Source: Marinobacter sp.
GTDB taxonomy: Bacteria; Pseudomonadota; Gammaproteobacteria; Pseudomonadales; Oleiphilaceae
Length of the DNA: 49,850 bases
Direction: 5' to 3'
Assembly (NCBI GenBank): GCA_030149475.1
Contig: JASBRL010000090.1
Coordinates: 1-49,850 of the forward strand
This document shows, piece by piece, positions 25,612 through 34,306 of this stretch. Positions within the stretch are counted from its first letter, which is position 1. Each line of letters begins with the position of its first letter. The notes beneath the pieces are model-generated. The model was not told the origin of the DNA, did not search any database, and saw only the letters and a list, made by a program, of their open reading frames with translations. The position numbers were made by a program, and so were the translations under genes.

Positions 25612-28564
25612 CCTGCCCTCGCTTTTGCTGGTCAGCCTGCTCTATCTGTCATTCCTGTTCGCCCTGGCCCACATGACCGATCGCGGAATGATCCCACACC
25701 AGTGGGTCCGGAGCCCGCTCGTCTATGTTCTCAGCCTTGGTGTTTACGCCGGCATATGGGCCATTTACGGGGCCGTCGGGATGGCCGCCGACTCCGGCTT
25801 CGGGTTCCTCGCTTACTACCTCGGCATCAGCGGCGCTTTTCTGCTGGCCCCGGTGTTGCTCAACCCGATCATGCGTATCGGACGCGCCTATCAGTTGACC
25901 TCACTGGCCGATGTGTTCGCCTTCCGTTACCGCAGTCAGTGGGCGGGCACTCTGGTAACCCTGTGCTCGGGGGCGGCTATCCTGTCGTTGCTGAGCATGC
26001 AGATCAAGGCCGTTTCAACGTCAGTCACCCTGCTGTCACCGGGCGCATCCCCGCAACTGGCCAGCGTGCTGTTCAGCCTGACCGTCGTGCTGTTTGCCGT
26101 TCTGTTCGGCGCCCGCCGCGACCAGGGTTCGGACAGCCACCATGGTCTGGTGCTGGCCGTGGCCTTCGACTCCTTGATCAAGCTGGGCGCCATTCTGTTG
26201 CTTGGCGCCATCACTCTGATCAGCGTCTTCGGCGGCCTGGATGGTCTGGACGCCTGGCTGAAGGGTTACTCCGGCCAGATCGGTGCGCTGGAGGCGAGGA
26301 TCAATGATGGAAGCTGGCGGGCACTGATGCTGATGTCGTTCGCCGGCGCGCTGGTACTGCCTCACATGTACCACATGACGTTCAGCGAAAACCCCAGCCC
26401 CCGTGCGATGGCTCGGGCCAGTTGGGGGCTGCCCCTGTATCTGCTGCTGCTGGCCCTGCCGGTCCCGGTCATTCTCTGGGGCGGTATCCGGCTTGCGGTG
26501 GACATGCCACCCAACTTTTTTGCCCTCGGCGTTGCCATGGCTCTGGACAGGCCCGCCCTCACCCTGCTGATGTACATCGCCGGTATGTCCGCCGCCAGCG
26601 GCCTGATGATCGTCAGCACCCTGGCCCTGGCGGGAATGGTGCTCAACCACGTGGTGCTGCCCCTGCGCACACCCCGGGATCAGGACGACATCTACCGCTG
26701 GTTGCGCTGGGTCAAACGGGTGCTCATCGCGATCATCATTTTCGCCGCTCTGCTGTTTCACGAGGTCATCGGCAAACACCTGGACCTGTCGATTCTCGGC
26801 GCCCTGTCCCTCACCGGCCTGCTGCAACTACTCCCTGGCGCCCTGGGTATCATCTACTGGCCCGAAGGCAACCGGCGGGGACTGATTGCCGGGCTTGTCA
26901 CCGGCACCCTGACCTGGACCCTGACGCTGGTATTACCTTTCTCCCACGCCGGCCATCTGCCAGTATGGCTGCAATTACCGCTCGCCCCCGACAACGCCAA
27001 CTGGTACATCTTTACGTTTGTCAGTCTGGCGCTGAATGTGGTTGTTTTTACCGTCGTGTCCGTGGTGAGCGTCACCACTAAAGATGAAAGCAGTGCCGCC
27101 CAGGCCTGCTCCATGGGTGCCTTGTCTCGCCCCCAGCGCAGGGAACTGCTGGCGACGTCTTCCGACGACTTTATCAAACAGTTGGCCGAGCCACTGGGCA
27201 AAAACGTCAGCCACCGGGAGATCGAGCGCGCCCGGAACCAGCTCAAGCTGCCCGCGGTAGAATACCGACCCTATCAGCTCAGACGCCTGCGGGATCAGGT
27301 AGAAATCAATCTGTCCGGCCTGCTCGGCCCCTCAGTCGCCCGGGACATGGTCAAACGCCATCTGGGCTACAAACCCATGGCCGGCAGTGGCACCGCCCAG
27401 GACATCCAGTATGTGGAACGGGCACTCGGTGACTACCAGAATCAACTCACTGGCCTGGCCGGAGAGCTGGACAATCTCCGTCGCCATTATCGCCAGACGC
27501 TTCAGAACCTGCCAATCCCGGCCTGCTCCGTGGGCGATGACGGCGAAATCCTGATGTGGAATCACGCCATGGAAGATCTCACCCGCATTGCCGCGGAGGA
27601 TGTGGTCGGCGCCCGCCTGCTGGCACTGCCCGAGCACTGGCACCTCCTGCTGGACGACTTTGTCAACGGCCCGGACCTGCACCGCTACAAACACCGCCTG
27701 GATCTTGGCGGGCGCCCCCACTGGCTCAACCTGCACAAGTCCACGCTCAGCGGGCCGGAACATTCGGAAGGTGGCAGTATTATCCTGGTGGAGGATCAGA
27801 CTGAAACCCGCCTGCTGGAAGATGAGCTGATGCACAGTGAACGTCTGGCCTCTGTGGGCCGACTGGCTGCCGGAGTGGCCCATGAAGTAGGCAATCCCGT
27901 TACCGGTATCTCGTCGCTGGCCCAGAATCTCAAGCTGGAAACCGATGACGTCAACATTCTCGATACCGCCAATCAGATCCAGCAGCAGACCCGTCGCATT
28001 TCCACCATTCTGCAATCACTGATGAATTTTGCCCGGACCGGTAACCACGCCCAGGCCAATCGCTATGAGCCGGTCATCATCCGGCGGTGCGTGGATGAAT
28101 CAATCAACCTGCTGTCACTGAGCGACAAGGGGCGGAATATTCTCTATCAGAACGAGTGCCCGGAAAGTCTGACCGTCCTGGGCGATGAACAGCGACTGGT
28201 GCAGGTCTTCGTCAATTTACTGGCAAACGCCCGGGACGCCTCACCGGATGGCGGGCGTATCGTGATCGGTGGAAACCGGGAAGGGTACTCCGCTATTATC
28301 GAGGTTCTCGATGCGGGCGGCGGAATACCGGAAGATCAACTGGACCATATTTTCGAGCCGTTCTACACCACCAAGGAAGCCAATCAGGGCACCGGCCTCG
28401 GGTTGTCACTGGTCTACAGCATCATTGAAGAACATTACGGAAATATCCAGGTCGAGAGCCCGGCCGGCCCTCAGTCAGAACAGGGAACCTGCGTACGCCT
28501 GAGACTTCCGGCCTACGAAGCCGACACCGAGATGGCCGGCGTCAACCCGAACCAAAGGTTTTAA
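25601..28564 (+). CDS. cbrA: CbrA-type sensor histidine kinase fused to an SLC5-like transporter
   Basis: Sensor of the CbrAB system controlling carbon and nitrogen use. The 987-residue protein starts at ATG 25601 (MSFSLPSLLLV). Residues about 1-500 are a polytopic sodium:solute symporter (SLC5) domain; then a STAC-like linker, a PAS domain (about 630-740, PIPACSVGDDGEILMWNHAM), the phospho-acceptor box with H761 (AGVAHEVGNPVTGIS) and an ATPase domain with N box VNLLANARDASPDGG and G boxes DAGGGIPEDQLDHIFEPFYT and GTGLGLSLVYS. cbrB follows seven bases later. Confidence 0.93.
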   Translation: MSFSLPSLLLVSLLYLSFLFALAHMTDRGMIPHQWVRSPLVYVLSLGVYAGIWAIYGAVGMAADSGFGFLAYYLGISGAFLLAPVLLNPIMRIGRAYQLTSLADVFAFRYRSQWAGTLVTLCSGAAILSLLSMQIKAVSTSVTLLSPGASPQLASVLFSLTVVLFAVLFGARRDQGSDSHHGLVLAVAFDSLIKLGAILLLGAITLISVFGGLDGLDAWLKGYSGQIGALEARINDGSWRALMLMSFAGALVLPHMYHMTFSENPSPRAMARASWGLPLYLLLLALPVPVILWGGIRLAVDMPPNFFALGVAMALDRPALTLLMYIAGMSAASGLMIVSTLALAGMVLNHVVLPLRTPRDQDDIYRWLRWVKRVLIAIIIFAALLFHEVIGKHLDLSILGALSLTGLLQLLPGALGIIYWPEGNRRGLIAGLVTGTLTWTLTLVLPFSHAGHLPVWLQLPLAPDNANWYIFTFVSLALNVVVFTVVSVVSVTTKDESSAAQACSMGALSRPQRRELLATSSDDFIKQLAEPLGKNVSHREIERARNQLKLPAVEYRPYQLRRLRDQVEINLSGLLGPSVARDMVKRHLGYKPMAGSGTAQDIQYVERALGDYQNQLTGLAGELDNLRRHYRQTLQNLPIPACSVGDDGEILMWNHAMEDLTRIAAEDVVGARLLALPEHWHLLLDDFVNGPDLHRYKHRLDLGGRPHWLNLHKSTLSGPEHSEGGSIILVEDQTETRLLEDELMHSERLASVGRLAAGVAHEVGNPVTGISSLAQNLKLETDDVNILDTANQIQQQTRRISTILQSLMNFARTGNHAQANRYEPVIIRRCVDESINLLSLSDKGRNILYQNECPESLTVLGDEQRLVQVFVNLLANARDASPDGGRIVIGGNREGYSAIIEVLDAGGGIPEDQLDHIFEPFYTTKEANQGTGLGLSLVYSIIEEHYGNIQVESPAGPQSEQGTCVRLRLPAYEADTEMAGVNPNQRF

Positions 28565-28571
28565 CATCACG

Positions 28572-29972
28572 ATGCGTCGCATACTTATTGTAGAAGACGA
28601 GGAAATCATTCGCTCTGCCCTGCGCAAATTACTGCAGCATGCCGGCTATGACGTGTCTGATGCGGGAGCTGTGGATGCCGCGGAGCGCCAGTTCGATCTA
28701 CAACAGTTTGACCTGATCATCTCTGACCTGCGGCTACCGGGGGCACCCGGCACCGAACTGATCAGCCGGGCACCCGGAACGCCTGTGCTGATCATGACCA
28801 GCTACGCCAGTCTGCGCTCCGCCGTTGACTCGATGAAACTTGGCGCCGTCGAATACATCGCCAAACCATTCGACCATGATGAAATGCTCGCAGCGGTGGA
28901 AACCATCCTGACCCGGAATATGGTCCAGGACGACAACCTCACTGCCGACAGCAGCCAGGCCGCCGACCAGTCCGGTGATCCGGCCAGGATCATGTTTGGC
29001 CAGTGTGATGCCATGCAGCAAGTGTTCACCCTTATCCGCAAAGTCGCCCCCACAGAAACCACGGTGCTGGTGCAGGGAGAGTCAGGCACCGGCAAGGAAC
29101 TGGCCGCCCGCGCGCTTCACCTGATGAGCCCGCGCGCGCGCAATCCCTTGATTTCGGTCAACTGCGCGGCCATTCCGGAAAGCCTGATCGAATCGGAACT
29201 GTTCGGACATGAAAAAGGCTCGTTCACCGGCGCGGTCTCTGCCCGAACCGGGCTGATCGAGGCGGCCGATGGCGGCAGTCTGTTTCTTGACGAAATCGGT
29301 GAGTTGCCGGCTGAGGCCCAGGCAAGGTTGCTAAGAGTCCTGCAGGAAGGCGAAATCCGCAAGGTGGGCTCCACGCAGAGCCGCAAGGTGAATGTCCGGA
29401 TGATTGCCGCCACCCACCGGAACCTCAAGGCAATGACCCGCACCGGCGAGTTCCGGGAAGACCTCTACTATCGCCTCAACGTCATGCAGATTCGCATCCC
29501 TCCACTGCGGGAACGGGATACGGACATTCTGGGACTGGCCCGGCGATTCCTGGAACGCCAGAGTAAAAACATGGGCAAACCGGGGCTGAAACTAAGCCCG
29601 GAATCCATGCAGGCGCTTAAGCGCCACCGCTGGCCCGGGAACGTAAGGGAGCTCGAAAACGCCATCGAACGGGCGACCATCCTCGCAGACGACGACGTCA
29701 TTTCCCCCGGCCTGCTTGACCTGGACAGCAACGGAGGTGACTTCAGCATCCCGGAAGGCCTGGTGGAAGGCGGCAACCAACCTACCCAGATGCACGATAA
29801 CGAGACCGGCAGCGACCTTTCCCTGGAAGACTACTTCCAGCATTTCGTGCTGGAAAATCAGGACCGTATGAGTGAAACGGAACTGGCCCAGAAGCTCGGT
29901 ATCAGTCGAAAGTCTCTGTGGGAACGGCGACAGCGGCTGGGCATTCCACGCAAGAAAAGCTCGGGCACATAA
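28572..29972 (+). CDS. cbrB: CbrB-type sigma-54-dependent response regulator
   Basis: An NtrC-family activator, 466 residues. The receiver domain has the phospho-aspartate D52 (LIISDLRLPG). The AAA+ domain has Walker A GESGTGKE, the sigma-54 contact loop as GSFTGA (the usual form is GAFTGA), and Walker B SLFLDEIGEL. A Fis-type helix-turn-helix ends the protein (ELAQKLGISRKSLWERRQRL). Its known role in Pseudomonas is to switch on the sRNA crcZ; sites fitting that lie just downstream (29997-30145). Confidence 0.94.
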   Translation: MRRILIVEDEEIIRSALRKLLQHAGYDVSDAGAVDAAERQFDLQQFDLIISDLRLPGAPGTELISRAPGTPVLIMTSYASLRSAVDSMKLGAVEYIAKPFDHDEMLAAVETILTRNMVQDDNLTADSSQAADQSGDPARIMFGQCDAMQQVFTLIRKVAPTETTVLVQGESGTGKELAARALHLMSPRARNPLISVNCAAIPESLIESELFGHEKGSFTGAVSARTGLIEAADGGSLFLDEIGELPAEAQARLLRVLQEGEIRKVGSTQSRKVNVRMIAATHRNLKAMTRTGEFREDLYYRLNVMQIRIPPLRERDTDILGLARRFLERQSKNMGKPGLKLSPESMQALKRHRWPGNVRELENAIERATILADDDVISPGLLDLDSNGGDFSIPEGLVEGGNQPTQMHDNETGSDLSLEDYFQHFVLENQDRMSETELAQKLGISRKSLWERRQRLGIPRKKSSGT

Positions 29973-29996
29973 GGAAACAATGAACCCCACATCAAC

Positions 29997-30057
29997 TGTT
30001 ACCCAGTGTTACCTCAAGGAACACGCTCCACATATTTACTGAGACCTGGGTAACACT
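29997..30057 (+). promoter_or_regulatory. CbrB-type upstream activating sites
   Basis: TGTTAC occurs at 29997-30002 and again at 30007-30012, and its complement GTAACA at 30050-30055. The third site reads CTGGGTAACACT (30046-30057) and is the mirror of the AGTGTTACC and GTTACCCAG around the first two. Such TGTTAC repeats resemble reported CbrB targets. They sit 75-135 bases upstream of a sigma-54 promoter, a usual enhancer distance. Confidence 0.65.
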
Positions 30058-30129
30058 TTGAACTTAAAAGCACTTCTCGATTCAGGTTAACTTTAATTAA
30101 GCGACTGTTAATAAACACTTTTTAAAACC

Positions 30130-30144
30130 TGGCACAGGCAGTGC
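30130..30144 (+). promoter_or_regulatory. Sigma-54 promoter of the CrcZ-like sRNA
   Basis: TGGCACAGGCAGTGC gives GG (30131-30132), ten bases, GC (30143-30144): the -24/-12 signature of sigma-54 (consensus TGGCAC-N5-TTGCA). The predicted start is near 30155. Confidence 0.75.
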
Positions 30145-30154
30145 ACTCTTAAGG

Positions 30155-30516
30155 GCGCACAACAACAAAAACAATGTGGCAATGCAGCGACAAAACAAAA
30201 ACAAAAAGCTGCGGGAAAACGTTCAGAAACAAAAACAACAATTGAACGAGAGCGAACTGAGTGTTTTGGGTGCTGAGCTTTTTAGGGGTGCCTTGGCGAG
30301 TGCAAGTTGTAGATGTAGAGAAGAATCGTCTTCCAGACGCCGCTATATTTACTCGATCTTGTGCTTGTTGATTACCACTCTCTGTATTCAAAGCGTTCCG
30401 CTTGCGTGATTCACCTCGTGAAGAGGTACAAAAGGGCATGGACCCTGGTAATAACAAAAACAACGCAGATCGTGTACTATTCCCGGGCGGGTTCGTGAAA
30501 GCGAATCCGCCTTTTG
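30155..30516 (+). ncRNA. crcZ: CrcZ-like regulatory sRNA with CA motifs
   Basis: No plausible gene fills the 693 bases between cbrB and pcnB. A sigma-54 promoter precedes and a rho-independent terminator ends a ~360-nt transcript. It is rich in AAnAAnAA-type CA motifs: 30161-30175, 30191-30206, 30226-30241 and 30451-30465. In Pseudomonas CrcZ lies between cbrB and pcnB, depends on CbrB and sigma-54, and uses such motifs to titrate Hfq/Crc, relieving carbon catabolite repression. Position, promoter and motifs all agree; sequence identity with CrcZ was not tested. Confidence 0.8.
30486..30515 (+). terminator. Rho-independent terminator of the CrcZ-like sRNA
   Basis: GGCGGGTTCG (30486-30495), loop TGAAAG, CGAATCCGCC (30502-30511): ten pairs with one G-U, followed by TTTT (30512-30515) and further T's. 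Confidence 0.8.
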
Positions 30517-30529
30517 ATTTTCTGCCTCA

Positions 30530-30558
30530 TTGCCCTTCAAGGAAGCGCTGAATAATTC
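30530..30558 (+). promoter_or_regulatory. Possible pcnB promoter
   Basis: TTGCCC (30530-30535), a 17-base spacer and TAATTC (30553-30558), downstream of the sRNA terminator. The spacer holds one copy of the GGAAGCGCTGA repeat. Consensus match is weak to moderate. Confidence 0.3.
30539..30555. repeat. Short dispersed repeat, copy 1 (GGAAGCGCTGA core)
   Basis: AAGGAAGCGCTGAATAA. The same core recurs twice more, at 32494-32510 and 32558-32574, all in intergenic DNA. Confidence 0.45.
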
Positions 30559-30665
30559 GGTCGCCCTTCTGACACCCACCGCCAGACCGGCTGAATATTC
30601 CCGGCATGGGCAAATCGCCTGCAAACCGTTAAACTCTCTCCTTTTCCCATCTCAGATACGGATTC

Positions 30666-32006
30666 ATGCTGAAAAAACTGATGTCATTCATGCCCGGTCG
30701 TGGCAAGAAAACAGCCCCCGTCTACACCCGAGAGATCATTCCTCGCGATCAGCACACAGTCTCTCGCTCCATTATCAGCGAGCCGGCAAAAAAGGTGTTG
30801 AACCGCCTCAACCATGCAGGCTTCGAGGCATATCTGGTCGGCGGTGGCGTGCGGGACATCCTCATTGGCGAACGTCCGAAGGACTTTGACATCGCCACCA
30901 ATGCCACCCCCGAGGAGGTGCACGACCTGTTTCGCAACTCGCGCCTGATCGGGCGGCGGTTCCGCATTGTTCATGTGCTGTTTGGCCGGGAGGTCATCGA
31001 GGTCACCACCTTCCGGGGCAACGCGGCCAATACCGATGATGACGACGATGACCGCCGGACCAGCGAACACGGATTGCTGCTGCGGGATAACGTGTACGGC
31101 TCGATGGAAGAGGATGCCCTGCGCCGTGATTTTACAGTCAATGCGCTCTACTACTGCATCCGCGATTTCACGGTGATTGATTTCGCCCGCGGCATCGAAG
31201 ATCTGCACAATCGCCAGTTGCGACTGATCGGTGACCCGGAAACCCGCTACCGGGAAGACCCGGTGAGAATGTTGCGTGCGATTCGCTTTGCCGCCAAGCT
31301 GGACTTCGACATCGCACCGGACACCGAGGCCCCTATCGTCGAGCTTGCGCCCCTGCTTACGCACATCCCCCCGGCCCGACTGTTCGAAGAAATACTGAAG
31401 CTGTTTTCAGCCGGTTACGGCGAAGCAACATACGACCGGTTGCGACGCTACGACCTGCTCGCCCCGCTGTTTCCGGAAACCGCCCGCGCTCTGGACTCCG
31501 GCGAACCGGACCAGTTGATTCGGCAGGCACTGCAGAACACGGACCGGCGTATCCAGCAGGGCAAATCCGTAACCCCCTATTTCCTCTACGCCGCCATGCT
31601 GTGGCCGGCCCTGCAGGCTGAGTGGCGCAAACGTCAGGACAATGGCGAGCCAATCCAGCCCGCGCTGCACCAGGCCATTGCAAAAGTCATCGGCCGGCAG
31701 GTTCAGGCCACCGCCATCCCCAAGCGATTCTCCGGGCCGATGAAGGAAATCTGGGAGTTGCAGATGCGGCTGCCGCGACGCAACGGCAAACGAGCCTTTC
31801 AGACCATGGATCACCCCCGTTTTCGCGCGGCCTATGATTTCCTGCTGGTCCGGGAACTGGCTGGCGAGGTCGAGCCAGGGCTGGGGCAGTGGTGGACAGA
31901 GTTTCAGGAGGCAGATGAACGGGATCGCGAAAAAATGCTCAGCCAGCTGGGCAGTGATGGTCCGCGCAAACGCCGGCGCCGCCGCAAGCCCGCCAACCGC
32001 GAGTAA
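30666..32006 (+). CDS. pcnB: Poly(A) polymerase I
   Basis: Adds 3' poly(A) tails to RNAs and promotes their decay. The 446-residue protein has the class II nucleotidyltransferase head (YLVGGGVRDILIGERPKDFD, with the DxD metal pair in DFDIA), RRFRIVHVLFGREVIEVTTF, the LRRDFTVNALYY and DPVRMLRAIRFAAKLDF blocks, and a basic tail (RKRRRRRKPANRE). The N-terminal basic extension and length fit PcnB rather than CCA-adding enzymes. folK starts three bases after it. Confidence 0.95.
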   Translation: MLKKLMSFMPGRGKKTAPVYTREIIPRDQHTVSRSIISEPAKKVLNRLNHAGFEAYLVGGGVRDILIGERPKDFDIATNATPEEVHDLFRNSRLIGRRFRIVHVLFGREVIEVTTFRGNAANTDDDDDDRRTSEHGLLLRDNVYGSMEEDALRRDFTVNALYYCIRDFTVIDFARGIEDLHNRQLRLIGDPETRYREDPVRMLRAIRFAAKLDFDIAPDTEAPIVELAPLLTHIPPARLFEEILKLFSAGYGEATYDRLRRYDLLAPLFPETARALDSGEPDQLIRQALQNTDRRIQQGKSVTPYFLYAAMLWPALQAEWRKRQDNGEPIQPALHQAIAKVIGRQVQATAIPKRFSGPMKEIWELQMRLPRRNGKRAFQTMDHPRFRAAYDFLLVRELAGEVEPGLGQWWTEFQEADERDREKMLSQLGSDGPRKRRRRRKPANRE

Positions 32007-32009
32007 ACC

Positions 32010-32495
32010 ATGACCCGGGTGAGGGCTTACGTCGGACTCGGCAGCAACCTGGCAGATCCGTTGAATCAGCTTGCCAGCGCAATCGTTGAACTGGCCCGCA
32101 TGCCCGCGACGACACTGATCGCACAGTCGCCATTTTACCGCAGCCTACCCGTCGGGCCACCGGACCAGCCAGACTTCATTAACGGCGCTGTCTGCCTGCA
32201 GACCGGACTGGACGCCCACAGGCTACTGGACCAGTTACAGGCGATTGAACGGCTACACCAGCGGCGCAGAGACAGTCGGTGGGGCCCACGCACCCTGGAC
32301 CTGGACCTCTTGCTGTTCGGAGACCAGACAATCAGTGACGCCAGACTGACGGTACCCCACCGGGAGCTGGTTAACCGCGACTTCGTGCTTCAGCCGTTGC
32401 TGGATCTTGAACCATCGCTGGTATTGCCCGACAGTCGCGCTCTGGCCGAACTGCGACGGTGCTGCCCGGACAATCAACTGCAACGGCTGAGCTAA
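32010..32495 (+). CDS. folK: HPPK (7,8-dihydro-6-hydroxymethylpterin pyrophosphokinase), copy 1
   Basis: Transfers pyrophosphate to hydroxymethyl-dihydropterin in folate synthesis. The 161-residue protein has YVGLGSNLADPLNQL, DQPDFINGAVCLQT, RRRDSRWGPRTLDLDLLLFG (the HPPK signature) and VPHRELVNRDFVLQPLLDL. It lies between pcnB and panB as in Pseudomonas. A second folK-type gene is at 35987-36514. Confidence 0.95.
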   Translation: MTRVRAYVGLGSNLADPLNQLASAIVELARMPATTLIAQSPFYRSLPVGPPDQPDFINGAVCLQTGLDAHRLLDQLQAIERLHQRRRDSRWGPRTLDLDLLLFGDQTISDARLTVPHRELVNRDFVLQPLLDLEPSLVLPDSRALAELRRCCPDNQLQRLS

Positions 32496-32574
32496 GGAAG
32501 CGCTGAGCAGCGACTGCGTGCACCGGCCTTGCCTCCGGGGTAGGGCCGAATTAACCTAGGGAAGCACTGAGCAG
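32494..32574. repeat. Short dispersed repeat, copies 2 and 3
   Basis: AAGGAAGCGCTGAGCAG (32494-32510) and AGGGAAGCACTGAGCAG (32558-32574) are a direct pair 64 bases apart in the 149-base folK-panB gap. The first copy starts inside the folK stop codon. Both share the core of the copy upstream of pcnB. Confidence 0.5.
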
Positions 32575-32644
32575 TTCCCCGGGGACGTGTTCGCTACCAA
32601 CATCCGGATAATTCTGACTCATACACTGAAAAGGCACGGATTCT

Positions 32645-33439
32645 ATGGCGGTTACCATCAACACCCTGCGTGACTACAAACGGAATGGTGAAGCGTTTTC
32701 TGTCCTGACCGCCTACGATGCCACGTTTGCTCAGGCGGTCAGTGAGGCGGGCGTTGACGCCATTCTGGTGGGGGATTCCCTGGGCATGGTACTGCAAGGC
32801 AACGACAGCACCCTCCCCGTCACCATGGACGACATGTGTTATCACACCCGTGCGGTTGCCCGCGGCAATAAAGGCGCGCTGATCATGGCTGATATGCCGT
32901 TCATGAGCTACGGGACCCTACCCGACGCCCTCAGCAATGCCGCCGCCCTCATGCGCGCTGGCGCTCATATGATCAAACTTGAAGGCACCGACTGGATGGA
33001 AGGCACCATTCATGCCCTCAGTGAGCGCGGCATTCCGGTCTGCGCCCATCTTGGTCTGACGCCACAATTCGTCAACAAATTTGGCGGTTACAAAGTTCAG
33101 GGCCGTGACGAAAAGCACGCCGAACTGATGCTTGAGCATGCCTGTCAGCTTGAGGCCGCCGGAGCCGATGTGATCCTGCTGGAATGCGTTCCGGCGGAGC
33201 TCGCCGCGCGTATTACCCGGACCGTTCGCGCACCGGTGATCGGCATTGGCGCTGGCGCCGCCACAGACGGGCAGGTTCTGGTGATGCACGACATGCTCGG
33301 CATCACGCCAGGCCGCCGCCCCCGATTCGTCAAGGACTTCCTCAAGGAGACCGGTACCATCCAGACAGCATTTGCGGCCTACGCCGAAGCCGTCCGCACC
33401 CGTCAATTCCCCGGCGAGGAGCATACGTTCAAAGCATGA
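32645..33439 (+). CDS. panB: 3-methyl-2-oxobutanoate hydroxymethyltransferase
   Basis: First step of pantothenate synthesis, making ketopantoate from 2-oxoisovalerate. A 264-residue TIM barrel with the signature [41 protein letters not shown] and [20 protein letters not shown]. It overlaps panC by four bases (ATGA), so the pair is translationally coupled. Confidence 0.97.
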   Translation: MAVTINTLRDYKRNGEAFSVLTAYDATFAQAVSEAGVDAILVGDSLGMVLQGNDSTLPVTMDDMCYHTRAVARGNKGALIMADMPFMSYGTLPDALSNAAALMRAGAHMIKLEGTDWMEGTIHALSERGIPVCAHLGLTPQFVNKFGGYKVQGRDEKHAELMLEHACQLEAAGADVILLECVPAELAARITRTVRAPVIGIGAGAATDGQVLVMHDMLGITPGRRPRFVKDFLKETGTIQTAFAAYAEAVRTRQFPGEEHTFKA

Positions 33440-34284
33440 GAACCATCCATACACTCAAAGAATTGCGAGCCGTCCTCCAAGGGTATCGCCAGCAGGAAAA
33501 ACGCATTGGCCTGGTGCCCACGATGGGCAACCTCCATGAGGGACATCTGGCACTGGTGGGGTATGCCAGACAGGCGGCGGATGTGGTGGTCACCAGCATC
33601 TTTGTAAACCCCATGCAGTTCGGCGCCAATGAGGACCTGGACAGCTACCCGCGCACCCTCCAGGAAGACCAGGACAAGCTCCAGGCGGCTGGCAATACGC
33701 TGATCTTTGCACCCGCTCCGGACGACGTCTATCCGGACGGCCTGGCCAACCAGACCCAGGTTGTGGTGCCGGACGTGAGCGACGGCTACTGTGGTGCCAG
33801 CCGCCCCGGCCACTTTGAAGGCGTGGCGACCGTGGTCACCATGCTGTTCAACATGATCCAGCCCGACCTGGCTGTCTTTGGCGAGAAAGACTTTCAACAG
33901 TTGGCGGTGATCCGCAAACTGACGCGGGACCTGTTTATACCCGTGGAGATCATTGGCGCGCCGACGGTTCGCGACGACGATGGCCTGGCCAAAAGCTCCC
34001 GCAACGGTTATCTGTCCAGTGACGAACGGAGTCGGGCCCCGGTCATTCACCAGACCCTGCAACGCACCGCAGAAGCACTGATGGAAGGCGCGACCGACTA
34101 TGCAGAGCTGGAACAGCAGGCGCTGGCCGCACTCACCCGGGCTGGCCTGCGTCCCGATTACTTCAACATCGCCAACAGCCTGACCCTGAAGCCGGCCCGT
34201 GCCGAGGATACGCAACTGACCATTCTGGCGGCTGCGTTCCTGGGCACGACCCGGCTGATTGATAACGTATCGATTCAACGCTAA
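33436..34284 (+). CDS. panC: Pantothenate synthetase
   Basis: Joins pantoate and beta-alanine using ATP. From ATG 33436 it is 282 residues, the usual length. It has the HIGH-type motif in [44 protein letters not shown] and the SSRNGYLS loop. The open frame extends upstream inside panB, but the ATGA overlap with the panB stop marks the real start. Confidence 0.96.
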   Translation: MRTIHTLKELRAVLQGYRQQEKRIGLVPTMGNLHEGHLALVGYARQAADVVVTSIFVNPMQFGANEDLDSYPRTLQEDQDKLQAAGNTLIFAPAPDDVYPDGLANQTQVVVPDVSDGYCGASRPGHFEGVATVVTMLFNMIQPDLAVFGEKDFQQLAVIRKLTRDLFIPVEIIGAPTVRDDDGLAKSSRNGYLSSDERSRAPVIHQTLQRTAEALMEGATDYAELEQQALAALTRAGLRPDYFNIANSLTLKPARAEDTQLTILAAAFLGTTRLIDNVSIQR

Positions 34285-34306
34285 CCCAACCAGAAAGGAT
34301 TCCAAC

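Noticed and set aside
30149..30463. Open frames of 104 aa (minus) and 77 aa (plus) in the cbrB-pcnB gap
   Set aside because: They lie inside the CrcZ-like sRNA, have low-complexity content from the CA motifs and no ribosome site or family-like sequence.
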